From the NCBI RefSeq assembly GCF_004341845.1, contig NZ_SLVB01000001.1, forward strand, positions 868,001-932,000: DNA of 64,000 nucleotides, read 5' to 3'. The DNA comes from Novosphingobium sp. PhB165 (GTDB taxonomy: Bacteria; Pseudomonadota; Alphaproteobacteria; Sphingomonadales; Sphingomonadaceae). Below the pieces are notes generated by a model. It searched no databases, was not told the origin of the DNA, and saw only the letters and a program-made list of their open reading frames with translations. Positions 35,168 through 44,540 of this stretch are shown piece by piece; the stretch's first letter is position 1; each line of letters begins with the position of its first letter. The translations under genes were made by a program, and so were the position numbers.

Positions 35168-36103
35168 ATGCTCTCGATACTTCTGGTCGTCCTGCCGATC
35201 TTCGCGTTGACATTTGTCGGCTGGCTGGCCCGCCGCGTCGGCATCTTCAGCCCGCAATCGACCACCGAGCTAAACCGTTTCGTCGTCTACCTCGCCCTGC
35301 CCGCCTTGCTCTTCGACATCGTTGCGAAGGCAAACCTTGCCCAGCTCTGGCAACCGGGCTTCGTCGCGGTCTTCGCGATCAGCACTTTCGCGTTCTTCGT
35401 GCTGACCGTGGCCGTAAGCCGGTGGATGGGGCGCGACATCGGTAATGCCGCGATCCTTGGGCTCAATTCGAGCTACTCGAACACGGCCTTCCTTGGCTTC
35501 CCACTGCTACTGGCAACGCTGGGGCCCGCATCCCAGACGCTTACCCTGATCGCCACGATCAACACCGTCTGCGTGCTGTTCGCACTCGCCATCGTGCTGA
35601 TCGAATTCGGTAATCAGAAGGGTGGAAATCCCGCCGTTATCATGCTGCGTGTCGGCCAGGCCCTGTTTCGCAATCCGCTGGTGCTGGCCCCTCTGGCCGG
35701 CGCGGCGGTGATGGCGAGCGGCCTTGGCATTGCCGCCCCGCTCGATGCGTTCCTCAAGCTGCTGGGTTCGGCCGCCAGCCCTTGCGCGCTGGTCTGCCTC
35801 GGCATGTTCCTGGCCGAACCGCGCGACAAGGGCGAAGGCGCGGCTGGCACGACCGCGCTTCTCGTGGCGCTCAAGCTTTTCGTCTATCCGGCGCTGACGC
35901 TGGTTCTGGCGCTTTGGGTCTTTCCCCTGCCCATACCGCTGCGCAATGCGGCGGTACTGCTGGCAGCGCTGCCTACCGGCACTGGACCTTTCATGCTGGC
36001 CGAATTCCACCGCCGCGAAGGTGCACTGACCGCGGAAGTCATCCTCACCTCCACGGTCCTTTCGATCGGTACGGTGACGCTGCTGCTTTCACTCCTTCGC
36101 TGA
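35168..36103 (+). CDS. AEC family transporter
   Basis: A 311-residue membrane protein of the auxin efflux carrier family, with about ten helices. The N-terminal helix pair (LLVVLPIFALTFVGWLARRVGIF followed by LNRFVVYLALPALLFDIVAKA) and the ALGLNSSYSNTAFLGFPLL segment with its conserved Asn-rich stretch are typical. Substrates of bacterial members are mostly small carboxylates. The ATG at 35168 fits the first helix; an upstream in-frame start would add 33 polar residues. The gene is monocistronic, ending in the shared terminator with pyrG. Confidence 0.88.
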   Translation: MLSILLVVLPIFALTFVGWLARRVGIFSPQSTTELNRFVVYLALPALLFDIVAKANLAQLWQPGFVAVFAISTFAFFVLTVAVSRWMGRDIGNAAILGLNSSYSNTAFLGFPLLLATLGPASQTLTLIATINTVCVLFALAIVLIEFGNQKGGNPAVIMLRVGQALFRNPLVLAPLAGAAVMASGLGIAAPLDAFLKLLGSAASPCALVCLGMFLAEPRDKGEGAAGTTALLVALKLFVYPALTLVLALWVFPLPIPLRNAAVLLAALPTGTGPFMLAEFHRREGALTAEVILTSTVLSIGTVTLLLSLLR

Positions 36104-36107
36104 AACG

Positions 36108-36144
36108 AAAAAGGGCCGGCTCCGCAGGGGAGCCGGCCCTTTTT
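36108..36144. terminator. bidirectional terminator between AEC gene and pyrG
   Basis: Perfect 12-bp stem AGGGCCGGCTCC/GGAGCCGGCCCT around a five-base loop, flanked by AAAAA on the left and TTTTT on the right, so it works for both convergent genes. Confidence 0.93.
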
Positions 36145-36162
36145 CGATTTCGAACCGGTCGA

Positions 36163-37791
36163 TCAGACCAGACGCGCCTGCCGCAGCGCGGCAGCGATGA
36201 AGCCCTTGAACAGCGGGTGCGGTTCGAAGGGGCGCGACTTGAGTTCGGGGTGGAACTGCACGCCGACGAAGAACGGATGGTCCGGACGTTCGACGATCTC
36301 GGGCAACAGGCCGTCAGGCGACATGCCAGAGAAGATCAGGCCGTTGCCCTCAAGCGCGTCACGGTACTTGCCGTTGACCTCGTAGCGATGGCGATGGCGT
36401 TCCGAAATCTCGGTCGCATCGTAGATCGAGGCGATGTGGCTGTTGGGCGAGAGCATCGCCTTGTAGGCGCCAAGACGCATGGTGCCGCCCAGATCGCCGC
36501 CTTCGGCGCGGGTCTGGAGGCCGTCTTCGGTCATCCACTCGGTGATGATGCCAACCACGGGCTCTTCGGTCGGGCCGAACTCGGTCGAGCTGGCCTTTTC
36601 GATACCGGCAGCGCGCGCACCTTCGATGCAGGCCATCTGCATGCCGAGGCAGATGCCGAAGAACGGCACCTCGCGCTCACGGGCGAAGCGGACCGACGCA
36701 ATCTTGCCTTCCGAACCGCGCTCGCCGAAGCCCCCGGGCACCAGAATGCCGTGCATGGGTTCAAGCGCGGCGGCGATTTCCGAATCTTCCTTCTCGAAGA
36801 TTTCGGCATCGATCCAGTTGACGTTGACCTTCACGCGGTTGGCCATGCCACCGTGGACGAGCGCCTCGTTCAGCGACTTGTAGGCATCGGGCAGGCCGAC
36901 GTACTTGCCGACGACACCGATGGTCACTTCGCCTTCGGGGTGTTCGAAACGGTCGGTAATGTCGCTCCAGCGGCGGAGTTCCGGCGCGGGCGAGGACATG
37001 CCGAAGTGGTGCAGAACCTCCGCGTCGAGGCCTTCCATGTGATACTGGAGCGGCACCGCGTAGATGTTCGGCGCGTCGAGTGCGGGGATCACCGCCTGCG
37101 GACGCACGTTGCAGAACAGCGCGATCTTGCGGCGCTCGCTTTCGGGCAGTTCGCGATCGCAGCGGCACAGCAGGATGTCGGGCTGGATGCCAAGGCCGGT
37201 CAGTTCGCGCACCGAGTGCTGCGTAGGCTTGGTCTTCAGCTCGCCGGCAGCGGCGATGTAGGGCACCAGCGTGACGTGGACGAAGCAGGTCTGCTCGCGG
37301 CCGAGTTCATTGCGCATCTGGCGCAGCGCCTCGACGAAGGGCAGGCCCTCGATATCGCCGACGGTGCCGCCGATTTCGCACAGCACGAAATCGAGGTCCT
37401 CGGTCTCCGCCATGGCGAAGTCCTTGATCGCATCGGTAACGTGCGGAATGACCTGGACCGTGGCACCGAGGTAGGCGCCGCGACGCTCCTTGGCGATGAT
37501 GTCCTGATAGATGCGGCCCGACGTGATGTTATCAGCCTGACGCGCCGAGACGCCAGTGAAGCGCTCGTAGTGGCCAAGGTCGAGATCGGTTTCGGCACCG
37601 TCGTCGGTGACGAAGACTTCGCCGTGCTGATAGGGGCTCATCGTGCCCGGATCGACGTTCAGGTAGGGGTCGAACTTGCGGATGCGGACGCGATAACCGC
37701 GTGCCTGCAGAAGTGCGGCGAGGCTCGCCGCCATGAGACCCTTACCGAGCGAGGAAACCACGCCGCCGGTGATAAAAATATGCCGCGCCAT
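36163..37791 (-). CDS. pyrG: CTP synthase
   Basis: A 542-residue CTP synthase that aminates UTP with glutamine-derived ammonia. The N-terminal synthetase domain begins [17 protein letters not shown] (ATP P-loop, residues 2-18), with [23 protein letters not shown] and [13 protein letters not shown]. The C-terminal glutamine amidotransferase domain has PGGFGERG (about 352-359), the nucleophile Cys381 in FFGICLGMQ and GVQFHPEL with the catalytic His/Glu. Length is standard. The gene lies downstream of secG on the same strand with a terminator hairpin between, so it probably has its own promoter in the 160-base gap. Confidence 0.98.
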   Translation of the reverse strand: MARHIFITGGVVSSLGKGLMAASLAALLQARGYRVRIRKFDPYLNVDPGTMSPYQHGEVFVTDDGAETDLDLGHYERFTGVSARQADNITSGRIYQDIIAKERRGAYLGATVQVIPHVTDAIKDFAMAETEDLDFVLCEIGGTVGDIEGLPFVEALRQMRNELGREQTCFVHVTLVPYIAAAGELKTKPTQHSVRELTGLGIQPDILLCRCDRELPESERRKIALFCNVRPQAVIPALDAPNIYAVPLQYHMEGLDAEVLHHFGMSSPAPELRRWSDITDRFEHPEGEVTIGVVGKYVGLPDAYKSLNEALVHGGMANRVKVNVNWIDAEIFEKEDSEIAAALEPMHGILVPGGFGERGSEGKIASVRFAREREVPFFGICLGMQMACIEGARAAGIEKASSTEFGPTEEPVVGIITEWMTEDGLQTRAEGGDLGGTMRLGAYKAMLSPNSHIASIYDATEISERHRHRYEVNGKYRDALEGNGLIFSGMSPDGLLPEIVERPDHPFFVGVQFHPELKSRPFEPHPLFKGFIAAALRQARLV

Positions 37792-37885
37792 GGGAGTCGG
37801 CCCTTAAATTGCATGGGGGCACGAGCGCAAGAGCGCTGTGCCTCAATCCACAGATCAAACGGATGGCCAAAGACCAAAAAGCGAT

Positions 37886-37918
37886 AGAATGCCGTCTGTC
37901 AGAGCCAGACGGCATTCT
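37886..37918 (-). terminator. terminator hairpin after secG
   Basis: Perfect 13-bp stem AGAATGCCGTCTG/CAGACGGCATTCT with a seven-base loop, 34 bases past the secG stop. On the minus strand a TTTTT run follows a few bases beyond the stem (plus-strand 37876-37880). Confidence 0.75.
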
Positions 37919-37951
37919 CTTTACGATGATACGCGGGGGTACCGGGCCGGT

Positions 37952-38368
37952 TTAGTGGCCAGCGGCACCCGAAAGCGGATCATTCGCCGGGGCCGGAGTG
38001 GCGCCACCGGCAGGAGCGGCCGGAGCGGCGGCCGGATTGGCCGCGCCGGCGAGCGGATCGGTCGGCGCGGGCGCCGGAGCGGCCGGTGCCGGCGCGGTGG
38101 GAACCGCTGCACGCTGAAGCGAAGTATCGACGTCGTCGCCGGTCTTGTTGACCGCCAGCGCCGCAAGCACGATCGAGAGAATCACGAAAGCCGCGGCAAG
38201 ACCGCCGGTCGCGCGCGTCAGAAAGTTCGCCGCGCCGCGCGCCGAAAGCATGCCCGAGGGGCTGCCGCCAACACCAAGGCCGCCGCCTTCCGACTTCTGA
38301 ATCAGAATCACGACCACAAGAAGCAAGGCAACGATGGCCTGGACCACGGTCAGGAAAGTGAACAGCAT
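37952..38368 (-). CDS. secG: protein translocase subunit SecG
   Basis: A 138-residue SecG, the accessory subunit of the SecYEG channel. Two membrane helices (about residues 3-22 and 55-72) flank the conserved cytoplasmic loop LIQKSEGGGLGVGGSPSGMLSARGAANFLTRAT. The C-terminal third is a long Pro/Ala tail (residues 85-138), common in alphaproteobacterial SecG and not part of the channel core. It sits between tpiA and pyrG, the usual neighbourhood in this class. Confidence 0.96.
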   Translation of the reverse strand: MLFTFLTVVQAIVALLLVVVILIQKSEGGGLGVGGSPSGMLSARGAANFLTRATGGLAAAFVILSIVLAALAVNKTGDDVDTSLQRAAVPTAPAPAAPAPAPTDPLAGAANPAAAPAAPAGGATPAPANDPLSGAAGH

Positions 38369-38521
38369 CGTGTTAAGTCTCGATCTTTCGGAGGGGACGA
38401 TTGCTCGTCCCGCGATTCAAGCCGCGCAGATAGGCGCTGGAGCGCCCCTGCGCAAGCCACCAGCCGGAATTCGAACGACATCGCTGCCCGTTCGCTTCCG
38501 GCAAAGCGCAACATTTCAGCG

Positions 38522-39280
38522 TCAGTCGGCGTCCAGCAGGGCCGCCGCGCCGATGATGGCCGTGAAGCTTTCGGCGCTCAGGCTGGCACCGCCGACCAGC
38601 GCTCCGCCCACGTCGGGCACGGAGAGCAGTTCGGCCGCGTTCTCAGCCTTTACCGAGCCGCCGTAAAGGATACGCACGTCCGCACCGCCTTCGCCATAAA
38701 GCGCGACGAGCTTTGCGCGGATCGCTGCATGCATTTCGGCCACGTCCTCGATCGAAGGCACGCGGCCAGTGCCGATGGCCCAGACCGGCTCATAGGCGAT
38801 CGAGAGTTTTTCGGGCGCCCCGTCGGTACGCGGGCACGAACCCTCAAGCTGCGCGGCGACCACGGCGATGGCATCGCCCGCGTCGCGCTGCGCTTCGGTT
38901 TCACCGACGCAGAGAATCACCGCAAGGCCCGCACCCAGCGCGGCCTCGGCCTTGGCCTTCACGAGCGCGTCACTCTCGCCATGGAGCGTGCGGCGCTCCG
39001 AGTGGCCGAGAATGGTGAAGTCCGCACCGGCATCCTTGAGCATGGGCGCGGAGATATCGCCGGTGAAAGCGCCGCTCTCCTCGGAACGGCAATCCTGGCC
39101 GCCGACGCCGATCAGCTCGACAGCGTCGCGCATACGGAAGATCAGCGTGGCGGGCGGAGCGAGGGCAACCTGCACCTTGGGAAAGCGTGCGGCAGCCCGG
39201 TCGATCGCGCGCGCCTCGGTAAGCATCGCGCGCGTGCCATGCATTTTCCAGTTACCGACGATGTAAGGCAGAGCAGCCAT
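38522..39280 (-). CDS. tpiA: triosephosphate isomerase
   Basis: A 252-residue TIM barrel interconverting dihydroxyacetone phosphate and glyceraldehyde 3-phosphate. Catalytic residues are Lys12 in GNWKMHG, His93 in ILGHSERR and Glu164 in AYEPVWAIGTG. The phosphate-binding loops ILYGGSVKAEN and VGGALVGGASL are intact. It is separated from secG by 153 bases with no clear signal. Confidence 0.97.
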   Translation of the reverse strand: MAALPYIVGNWKMHGTRAMLTEARAIDRAAARFPKVQVALAPPATLIFRMRDAVELIGVGGQDCRSEESGAFTGDISAPMLKDAGADFTILGHSERRTLHGESDALVKAKAEAALGAGLAVILCVGETEAQRDAGDAIAVVAAQLEGSCPRTDGAPEKLSIAYEPVWAIGTGRVPSIEDVAEMHAAIRAKLVALYGEGGADVRILYGGSVKAENAAELLSVPDVGGALVGGASLSAESFTAIIGAAALLDAD

Positions 39281-39612
39281 CTAACAAAAACCCTGAATCA
39301 TTTTTGGTCTGCGTCCGGCCACGTAGTTCTACCGCCGAGGGCGGGAATCAGCCGAACGCTTGCGGGGCGCTGCTAGGCAGCCGGGCCCGACTTGTCAAAA
39401 GTCGCGCCGCCCCAGAACACGCAAAACCGCCGGGACGGGGCGAATTGCGCCGAGTTGCCGCCCGGCATGCACCGTGCCCCCGCACTCTCCACGCCAACCA
39501 CTGCAGGTCAGCCATTGCAGGATCGCATCGCGCCCCCTAAAGCCTGCGCCCGCATCGGTTTCGCCTTTGCGCTTGTCCGTATATTCGTTCTCCACGCTGA
39601 TCGGCCCGGTCC
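39281..39612. other. intergenic region between tpiA and ppiD
   Basis: About 330 bases between divergent genes. It holds a candidate minus-strand promoter for tpiA. No coding frame is convincing. An AT-rich GTATATTCG near 39580 may belong to the ppiD promoter, but no clear -35 box was found. Confidence 0.6.
39370..39398 (-). promoter_or_regulatory. candidate sigma-70 promoter for tpiA
   Basis: On the minus strand TTGACA (39393-39398), a 17-base spacer and TAGCAG (39370-39375), about 90 bases before the tpiA start. The -35 is perfect and the -10 is weak. Confidence 0.4.
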
Positions 39613-41583
39613 ATGCTCTCATTCTTCCGTAACTTCCTGAAGTCCAAGATCGGTGCCGGCATTGCCCTGGCGGTACTCGTGCTCATCACGCTCGCCTTTG
39701 CAGGCGGGGACATCAACGGCATGCGCAACTCCGCAGGCCTGGGCAGCGCCACGGCGGTTGCCACCGTGGGCGGCAAGAATGTCGAAGCCACCGAGCTGAC
39801 CTCGGCTGCCAATTCGCAGCTTGAGCAGATCCGGGCCCAGAACCCGACCGCAACGATGAAGATGCTGGTCGCTGAGGGCGGTCTTGAGCGTATCCTCGAC
39901 GAGATCATCTCGCGCACTGCGATTGCCGTGTTCGGTAACGATAACGGCGTTATTGCAAGCAAGCGCCTCATCGACAGCGAAATCGCACGGATCCCCGCAT
40001 TCCAGGGCGTAGACGGCAAGTTCAGCCAGACCACCTTCCGGCAGGCGCTGGCGCAGAAGGGCATTCCCGAGCAGGCCCTGCGCGACGATTTCAGCCAGGG
40101 CCTGATCGCCCAGCAACTCATGATCCCTGCGCAGTTCAGCGCGACCATGCCGCTCTCGCTTGCCACGCGTTACGCGTCACTGCTGGAAGAGAACCGGAAG
40201 GGTCAGGTCGTGACTGTGCCGTCGATGGCGTTTGCGCCTACGCAGGCGCCATCGCAGGCCGAACTCGAAGGGTTCTACAAGGCCCATTCGAACCTGTTCG
40301 TGCGCCCCGAACGCCGCGTGATCCGTTACGCCATCTTCGGCGAGGACACGCTCAAGAACGTCGCCGCGCCGACCGACGCCGATATCGCCAAGCGTTACGA
40401 GGCCGACAAGGCCGCGCTCTACGCCGCGCGCGATGACCGCAAGATCACGCAGCTGATCGTCCCGACCGAAGCCGCCGCCAAGGCTGTCGCGGCCGAAGTG
40501 GCCGGCGGCAAGTCGCTGGAGCAGGCTGCCAAGGAAAAGGGCCTTTCGGCCGCCAACCTCGAATTCTTCAGCCACGACCAGCTTTCCGCGCAGTTCTCCC
40601 CGGCAGTTGCCGACGCCGTCTTCGCGACGCCGACCGGCAAGCTCACCGCTCCGCAGAAGAGCGCGCTGGGCTGGCACGTGATCCGTGTCGAGCAGGAACA
40701 GAAGACCGCAGAGCGTCCGCTCGCCGCCGTTCGCGCCGACATCGTCACCAAGCTTACCGCAGAAAAGCAGCGCGCGGCCTTCACCGACCTGCTTTCCCGC
40801 ATCGACGACCAGTTCTCGAGCGGCGCGAGCCTTGTCGAAGTTGCCAAGGCGATCGGCGCTACGGTCGGCACGACCCAGCCCATCACCGCCACGGGCGCCG
40901 TCTATGGCAAGCCCGGCGAAACCGCGCCTGCCCAGCTTCAGCCGATCCTCTCGACCGCTTTCTCGATGGAGCAGGAAAAGCCGCAGCTTGCCCAGCTCAC
41001 TCCGGGCACAACGGCTCCAACCACCGCCGGCTACGTCATCTATGACGTGACCGATATCACCCCCTCCGCCCCTGCCCCGTTCAAGGAAATCGTCGCCGAC
41101 GTGACCGAGGCGTGGAAGCTCGACAAGGGTTCGGTCGACGCCAAGGCAGCCGCACTCAAGGTTCAGGCTGCCGTGCGCAGCGGCAAGTCGCTGAACGAGG
41201 CCGTCGCCGCGCTCGGCAAGACGCTGCCGCCGGTGCAGGACGTGGCCATGAGCCGCCCGATGCTGACCGAAGCCATGCGCCAGGGCCGTCAGGTTCCCCC
41301 GCCGGTCTCGCTGCTGTTCCACATGGCCAAGGGCACCGTGAAGGTGCAGTCGGCCGGTGGCGGACGCGGTTGGTTCGTCGTCGCGCTCAACGACGTCCAG
41401 ACGCCCAGTCAGGGCAATCCGGTTGTCGTGCAGGGTACGCAGCGCGAACTCTCCAGCCAGCTCGGGTCGGCCTATACCGACGCGCTCGCCAAGGCGATCA
41501 CCAAGCAGGTCGGCTCCGAGAAGCACGCCCCCGCATTCAAGACGGTGCGCGATCAGCTTGGCGGCACCACGCCGGCGAACTGA
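39613..41583 (+). CDS. ppiD: periplasmic folding factor PpiD (SurA_N/rotamase)
   Basis: A 656-residue membrane-anchored PpiD-type chaperone. One N-terminal helix (KIGAGIALAVLVLITLAFAGGDI, residues 12-34) anchors it in the inner membrane. A SurA N-like domain (VATVGGKNVEATELTSAANSQLEQIR) and a parvulin-type rotamase domain (about 265-370; ITQLIVPTEAAAKAVA and the late GWHVIRVEQEQ) follow, then a long C-terminal part. PpiD assists newly exported proteins at the Sec channel. The trpE gene starts 40 bases downstream on the same strand, the arrangement seen in many alphaproteobacteria. Confidence 0.93.
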   Translation: MLSFFRNFLKSKIGAGIALAVLVLITLAFAGGDINGMRNSAGLGSATAVATVGGKNVEATELTSAANSQLEQIRAQNPTATMKMLVAEGGLERILDEIISRTAIAVFGNDNGVIASKRLIDSEIARIPAFQGVDGKFSQTTFRQALAQKGIPEQALRDDFSQGLIAQQLMIPAQFSATMPLSLATRYASLLEENRKGQVVTVPSMAFAPTQAPSQAELEGFYKAHSNLFVRPERRVIRYAIFGEDTLKNVAAPTDADIAKRYEADKAALYAARDDRKITQLIVPTEAAAKAVAAEVAGGKSLEQAAKEKGLSAANLEFFSHDQLSAQFSPAVADAVFATPTGKLTAPQKSALGWHVIRVEQEQKTAERPLAAVRADIVTKLTAEKQRAAFTDLLSRIDDQFSSGASLVEVAKAIGATVGTTQPITATGAVYGKPGETAPAQLQPILSTAFSMEQEKPQLAQLTPGTTAPTTAGYVIYDVTDITPSAPAPFKEIVADVTEAWKLDKGSVDAKAAALKVQAAVRSGKSLNEAVAALGKTLPPVQDVAMSRPMLTEAMRQGRQVPPPVSLLFHMAKGTVKVQSAGGGRGWFVVALNDVQTPSQGNPVVVQGTQRELSSQLGSAYTDALAKAITKQVGSEKHAPAFKTVRDQLGGTTPAN

Positions 41584-41623
41584 CCGATAAACCCGTAACA
41601 CCCAAAGAAGGACACCCATCGGC

Positions 41624-43135
41624 ATGAAGCGCGAATCGGATCGCGAAGAGGCATTGTCACGGCTGCGCGAGGGTAAGCCCGCGCTGCTCTGGCGCCGTCT
41701 CGTCGCCGATATCGAAACGCCGGTGGCGGCCGCGCTGAGGCTCTTCGCCGAAGGGCGCGGCGACTTCCTGCTCGAATCGGTGGAAGGCGGCGAGACGCGC
41801 GGGCGCTACAGCCTGCTCGGCCTTGATCCCGATCTGGTGTTCCGCGCCGATGGCCACTCCTGCGCGATCAACCGCAAGTGGCAGCATGACCGGGACGCCT
41901 TCGAGGCGCTCCCAGGCGATGCCCTCGCCGAACTGCGCGCACTGGTGGAATCGTGCCGCTTCGAGGTTCCGGCCGAGTTGCCCAAGGCCCTCGCCTGCCT
42001 GGTCGGCTATTTCGGCTACGAGACCATCGGTCTTGTCGAAAAGCTGCCTCGTGCACGGCAGAGTGAACTGGCGCTGCCCGACATGCTCTTCGTCCGCCCC
42101 TCGCTGATCCTGATCTTCGACCGGCTTGGCGACGAGCTGTTCTTCGTTGCCCCGCTGTGGCCCGAAAACGGCAAGCCCGAAACGCTTGTGGATATGGCGG
42201 CCGAACGCATCGATGAGGCGCTGCGCAAGCTTTCCGCGCCTGTCCCGGTCGCGGCCGCCGTGACGGACCTTCCCGAGCCGGTACGGACGCCGATGATGGC
42301 CGCCGCCGACTATGAAGCCATGGTCACGCGCGCCAAGGACTACATCGAGGCGGGCGACATCTTCCAGGTCGTGCTGGCCCAGCGCTTCACCTGCGAATTC
42401 CCGCTCCCGCCGATCGCGCTTTACCGCTCGCTCCGGCGTGTGAACCCGTCTCCGTTCCTCTATTTCCTCGACCTGCCCGGCTTCGCGCTGATCGGATCGA
42501 GCCCGGAGATCCTCGTCCGCGTTCGCGAGGGCGAAGTGACGATCCGCCCGATCGCCGGCACGCGCCCGCGCGGAAAGACCGCCTCCGAGGACAAGGCCAA
42601 CGAAGTGAGCCTGCTCGCCGATCCCAAGGAACGCGCCGAGCATCTCATGCTGCTCGACCTCGGTCGCAACGACGTTGGCCGGGTCGCCTCTGCCGGCAGC
42701 GTCGAAGTGACGGACAGCTATACGATCGAGCGCTACAGCCACGTCATGCACATCGTCTCGAACGTGATCGGCCAGCTCGACACGGCGAAGCACGATGCCA
42801 TCGACGCCGTCTTCGCGGGCTTCCCGGCAGGCACCGTTTCCGGCGCGCCCAAGGTCCGCGCCTGTGAGATTATCGCCAGTCTCGAACCCGAAACGCGCGG
42901 CGCCTATGCCGGCGGCGTGGGCTATTTCGCGCCCGATGGCTCGGTCGACTCGTGCATCGTCCTGCGTACCGGCGTGCTCAAGGACGGCGTGCTTCACGTC
43001 CAGGCCGGTGCGGGCATCGTTGCCGATAGCGATCCCGCTTACGAACAGCGTGAGTGCGAGGCCAAGTCGGGCGCTCTGTTCGCCGCCGCGCGCGAGGCCA
43101 TCCGCGTGGCGGGAGAGCCGGGCTTCGGCCAATGA
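41624..43135 (+). CDS. trpE: anthranilate synthase component I
   Basis: A 503-residue TrpE that makes anthranilate from chorismate with ammonia from TrpG. The N-terminal tryptophan-binding motif LLES is at residues 49-52, so feedback inhibition is expected. The chorismate-binding domain has DIFQVVLAQRF, PSPFLYFL, GSSPEILVRV, RPIAGTRPRGK, LLDLGRNDVGRV and the GAPKVRACEIIASLE active-site segment. The start has AAGAAGGA 12 bases upstream. The stop overlaps the next gene by ATGA. No leader peptide or attenuator fits into the 40 bases after ppiD. Confidence 0.97.
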   Translation: MKRESDREEALSRLREGKPALLWRRLVADIETPVAAALRLFAEGRGDFLLESVEGGETRGRYSLLGLDPDLVFRADGHSCAINRKWQHDRDAFEALPGDALAELRALVESCRFEVPAELPKALACLVGYFGYETIGLVEKLPRARQSELALPDMLFVRPSLILIFDRLGDELFFVAPLWPENGKPETLVDMAAERIDEALRKLSAPVPVAAAVTDLPEPVRTPMMAAADYEAMVTRAKDYIEAGDIFQVVLAQRFTCEFPLPPIALYRSLRRVNPSPFLYFLDLPGFALIGSSPEILVRVREGEVTIRPIAGTRPRGKTASEDKANEVSLLADPKERAEHLMLLDLGRNDVGRVASAGSVEVTDSYTIERYSHVMHIVSNVIGQLDTAKHDAIDAVFAGFPAGTVSGAPKVRACEIIASLEPETRGAYAGGVGYFAPDGSVDSCIVLRTGVLKDGVLHVQAGAGIVADSDPAYEQRECEAKSGALFAAAREAIRVAGEPGFGQ

Positions 43136-43944
43136 GGGCCGCCGCTCTTGCGGCTGCGCTAACCCTCGCTGCCTGTTCCTCGGGCGCCCAGCAACCGCAG
43201 CGGCGAGCGGAGGCTCCGCCTCCGCCGCCATGCGAGGGCGCCAGTTTCGAAGGCGCGAGCTTCACGCATTGCACCGCCACGCCCGGCCGCCACACCATCC
43301 ACCTCGTTCTGGGGCCGAAGAACGGCGCACCTTATCGCAGCCTCTCGCAGCTTGCGGTCGGGCGGCCTTCGGGCAGCCCGGCAGTCGCCTTCGCGATGAA
43401 CGGCGGCATGTTCGACGCGGACGGCAAGCCGATCGGCTATGCCGCGATCGAGGGCGAGCGCGTCCATACGCTCAACACCAACAAGGGCTGGGGTAATTTC
43501 CACCTCCTGCCCAACGGCGTATTCTTCGGCGATGCCGCCGGACACTGGCAGATCCGCACGACCGACCAGTTCGCGAGCAAAGTGAACCATCGCCCCGATT
43601 TCGGCACGCAATCCGGCCCGATGCTGGTGATCGACGGCAAGCTTCATCCCCGGATCGATGAAGACGGCCAATCGCTCAAGCTGCGCAATGCCGTTGGTGT
43701 CGACCGGCAAGGGCGCGCGCACTTCGTGATCTCGGATGAGCCGGTCTCGTTCGGCAAGCTCGCCCGGCTGTTTCGCGACAAGCTGGACTGTCCCAACGCG
43801 CTGTTTCTCGACGGCAGCGTCTCCTCGCTTTGGGACCCCGAACACGGGCGCGTCGACGGCGGTCCGCCGCTCGGCCCCTTGATCGTTGTCGAGAAAAGCG
43901 CAAAGGCCGCTATCGGGGCCAATTCTGGAAAGGCTGGATCATGA
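43132..43944 (+). CDS. phosphodiester glycosidase (DUF2233/NAGPA-like) lipoprotein
   Basis: A 270-residue predicted lipoprotein from the ATG at 43132: [12 protein letters not shown] gives the lipid-attachment Cys near residue 15. The body fits the phosphodiester glycosidase family related to the NAGPA uncovering enzyme: [70 protein letters not shown] and [13 protein letters not shown]. Family members remove sugar from phosphodiesters. It lies inside the trp operon and overlaps both trpE and trpG by ATGA, although no role in tryptophan synthesis is known. Codon use matches its neighbours, so this is an established part of the operon. Confidence 0.88.
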   Translation: MRAAALAAALTLAACSSGAQQPQRRAEAPPPPPCEGASFEGASFTHCTATPGRHTIHLVLGPKNGAPYRSLSQLAVGRPSGSPAVAFAMNGGMFDADGKPIGYAAIEGERVHTLNTNKGWGNFHLLPNGVFFGDAAGHWQIRTTDQFASKVNHRPDFGTQSGPMLVIDGKLHPRIDEDGQSLKLRNAVGVDRQGRAHFVISDEPVSFGKLARLFRDKLDCPNALFLDGSVSSLWDPEHGRVDGGPPLGPLIVVEKSAKAAIGANSGKAGS

Positions 43945-44540
43945 TCCTCGTCATCGACAACTACGACAGCTTCACCTGGAATCTGGTCCACTACCTGATG
44001 GAACTGGGCGCCGAAGTCGAAGTCGTTCGCAACGACGCACTTTCGGCCGGGCAGGCGATTTCCAGCGGCGCGCAGGGCTTCCTGATCTCGCCCGGCCCCT
44101 GCACCCCGAATGAGGCAGGCATCAGCCTCGACCTCGTGGGTGCGGCCGCCGATGCCGGAAAGCCGCTGCTCGGCGTCTGCCTTGGACATCAGTCGATCGG
44201 CCAGTATTTCGGCGGCAAAGTCGTGCGCGGCGGACTGATGCACGGCAAGACCTCGGCCGTGACGCATGACGCCACCGGGCTGTTCGCAGGACTGCCCTCG
44301 CCCTTCACCGCCACGCGCTATCACTCGCTGATCGTCGAGGACGTTCCCGAGACGCTGACGATCAATGCCCGGTCGGACGACGGCCACGTCATGGGCTTCC
44401 GCCATACGGCGCTGCCGATCCACGGCGTGCAGTTCCACCCGGAAAGCATAGCTACCCAGCACGGTCACGCGATGCTGGCGAATTTCCTGAAGCTCTGCGG
44501 CATCGAAGCCCGAATGCCCGCACGGCTCGCCGCGGCATGA
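43941..44540 (+). CDS. trpG: anthranilate synthase component II (glutamine amidotransferase)
   Basis: A 199-residue class I glutamine amidotransferase supplying ammonia to TrpE. Start motif [15 protein letters not shown], oxyanion loop SPGPCTP, nucleophile Cys80 in [12 protein letters not shown], and catalytic His166/Glu168 in [10 protein letters not shown]. The ATG overlaps the preceding lipoprotein stop (ATGA) and the stop overlaps trpD (ATGA). Its folate-linked counterpart PabA is nearly identical in sequence, so the same subunit may also serve p-aminobenzoate synthesis. Confidence 0.95.
   Translation: MILVIDNYDSFTWNLVHYLMELGAEVEVVRNDALSAGQAISSGAQGFLISPGPCTPNEAGISLDLVGAAADAGKPLLGVCLGHQSIGQYFGGKVVRGGLMHGKTSAVTHDATGLFAGLPSPFTATRYHSLIVEDVPETLTINARSDDGHVMGFRHTALPIHGVQFHPESIATQHGHAMLANFLKLCGIEARMPARLAAA

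Noticed and set aside
35782..37887. 701-codon open frame on the plus strand across the AEC gene end and pyrG
   Set aside because: It runs through a strong bidirectional terminator and is antisense to pyrG, which is certain.
41584..41623. Possible trp leader peptide or attenuator before trpE
   Set aside because: Only 40 bases separate ppiD from trpE, with no Trp-codon run and no alternative hairpins.
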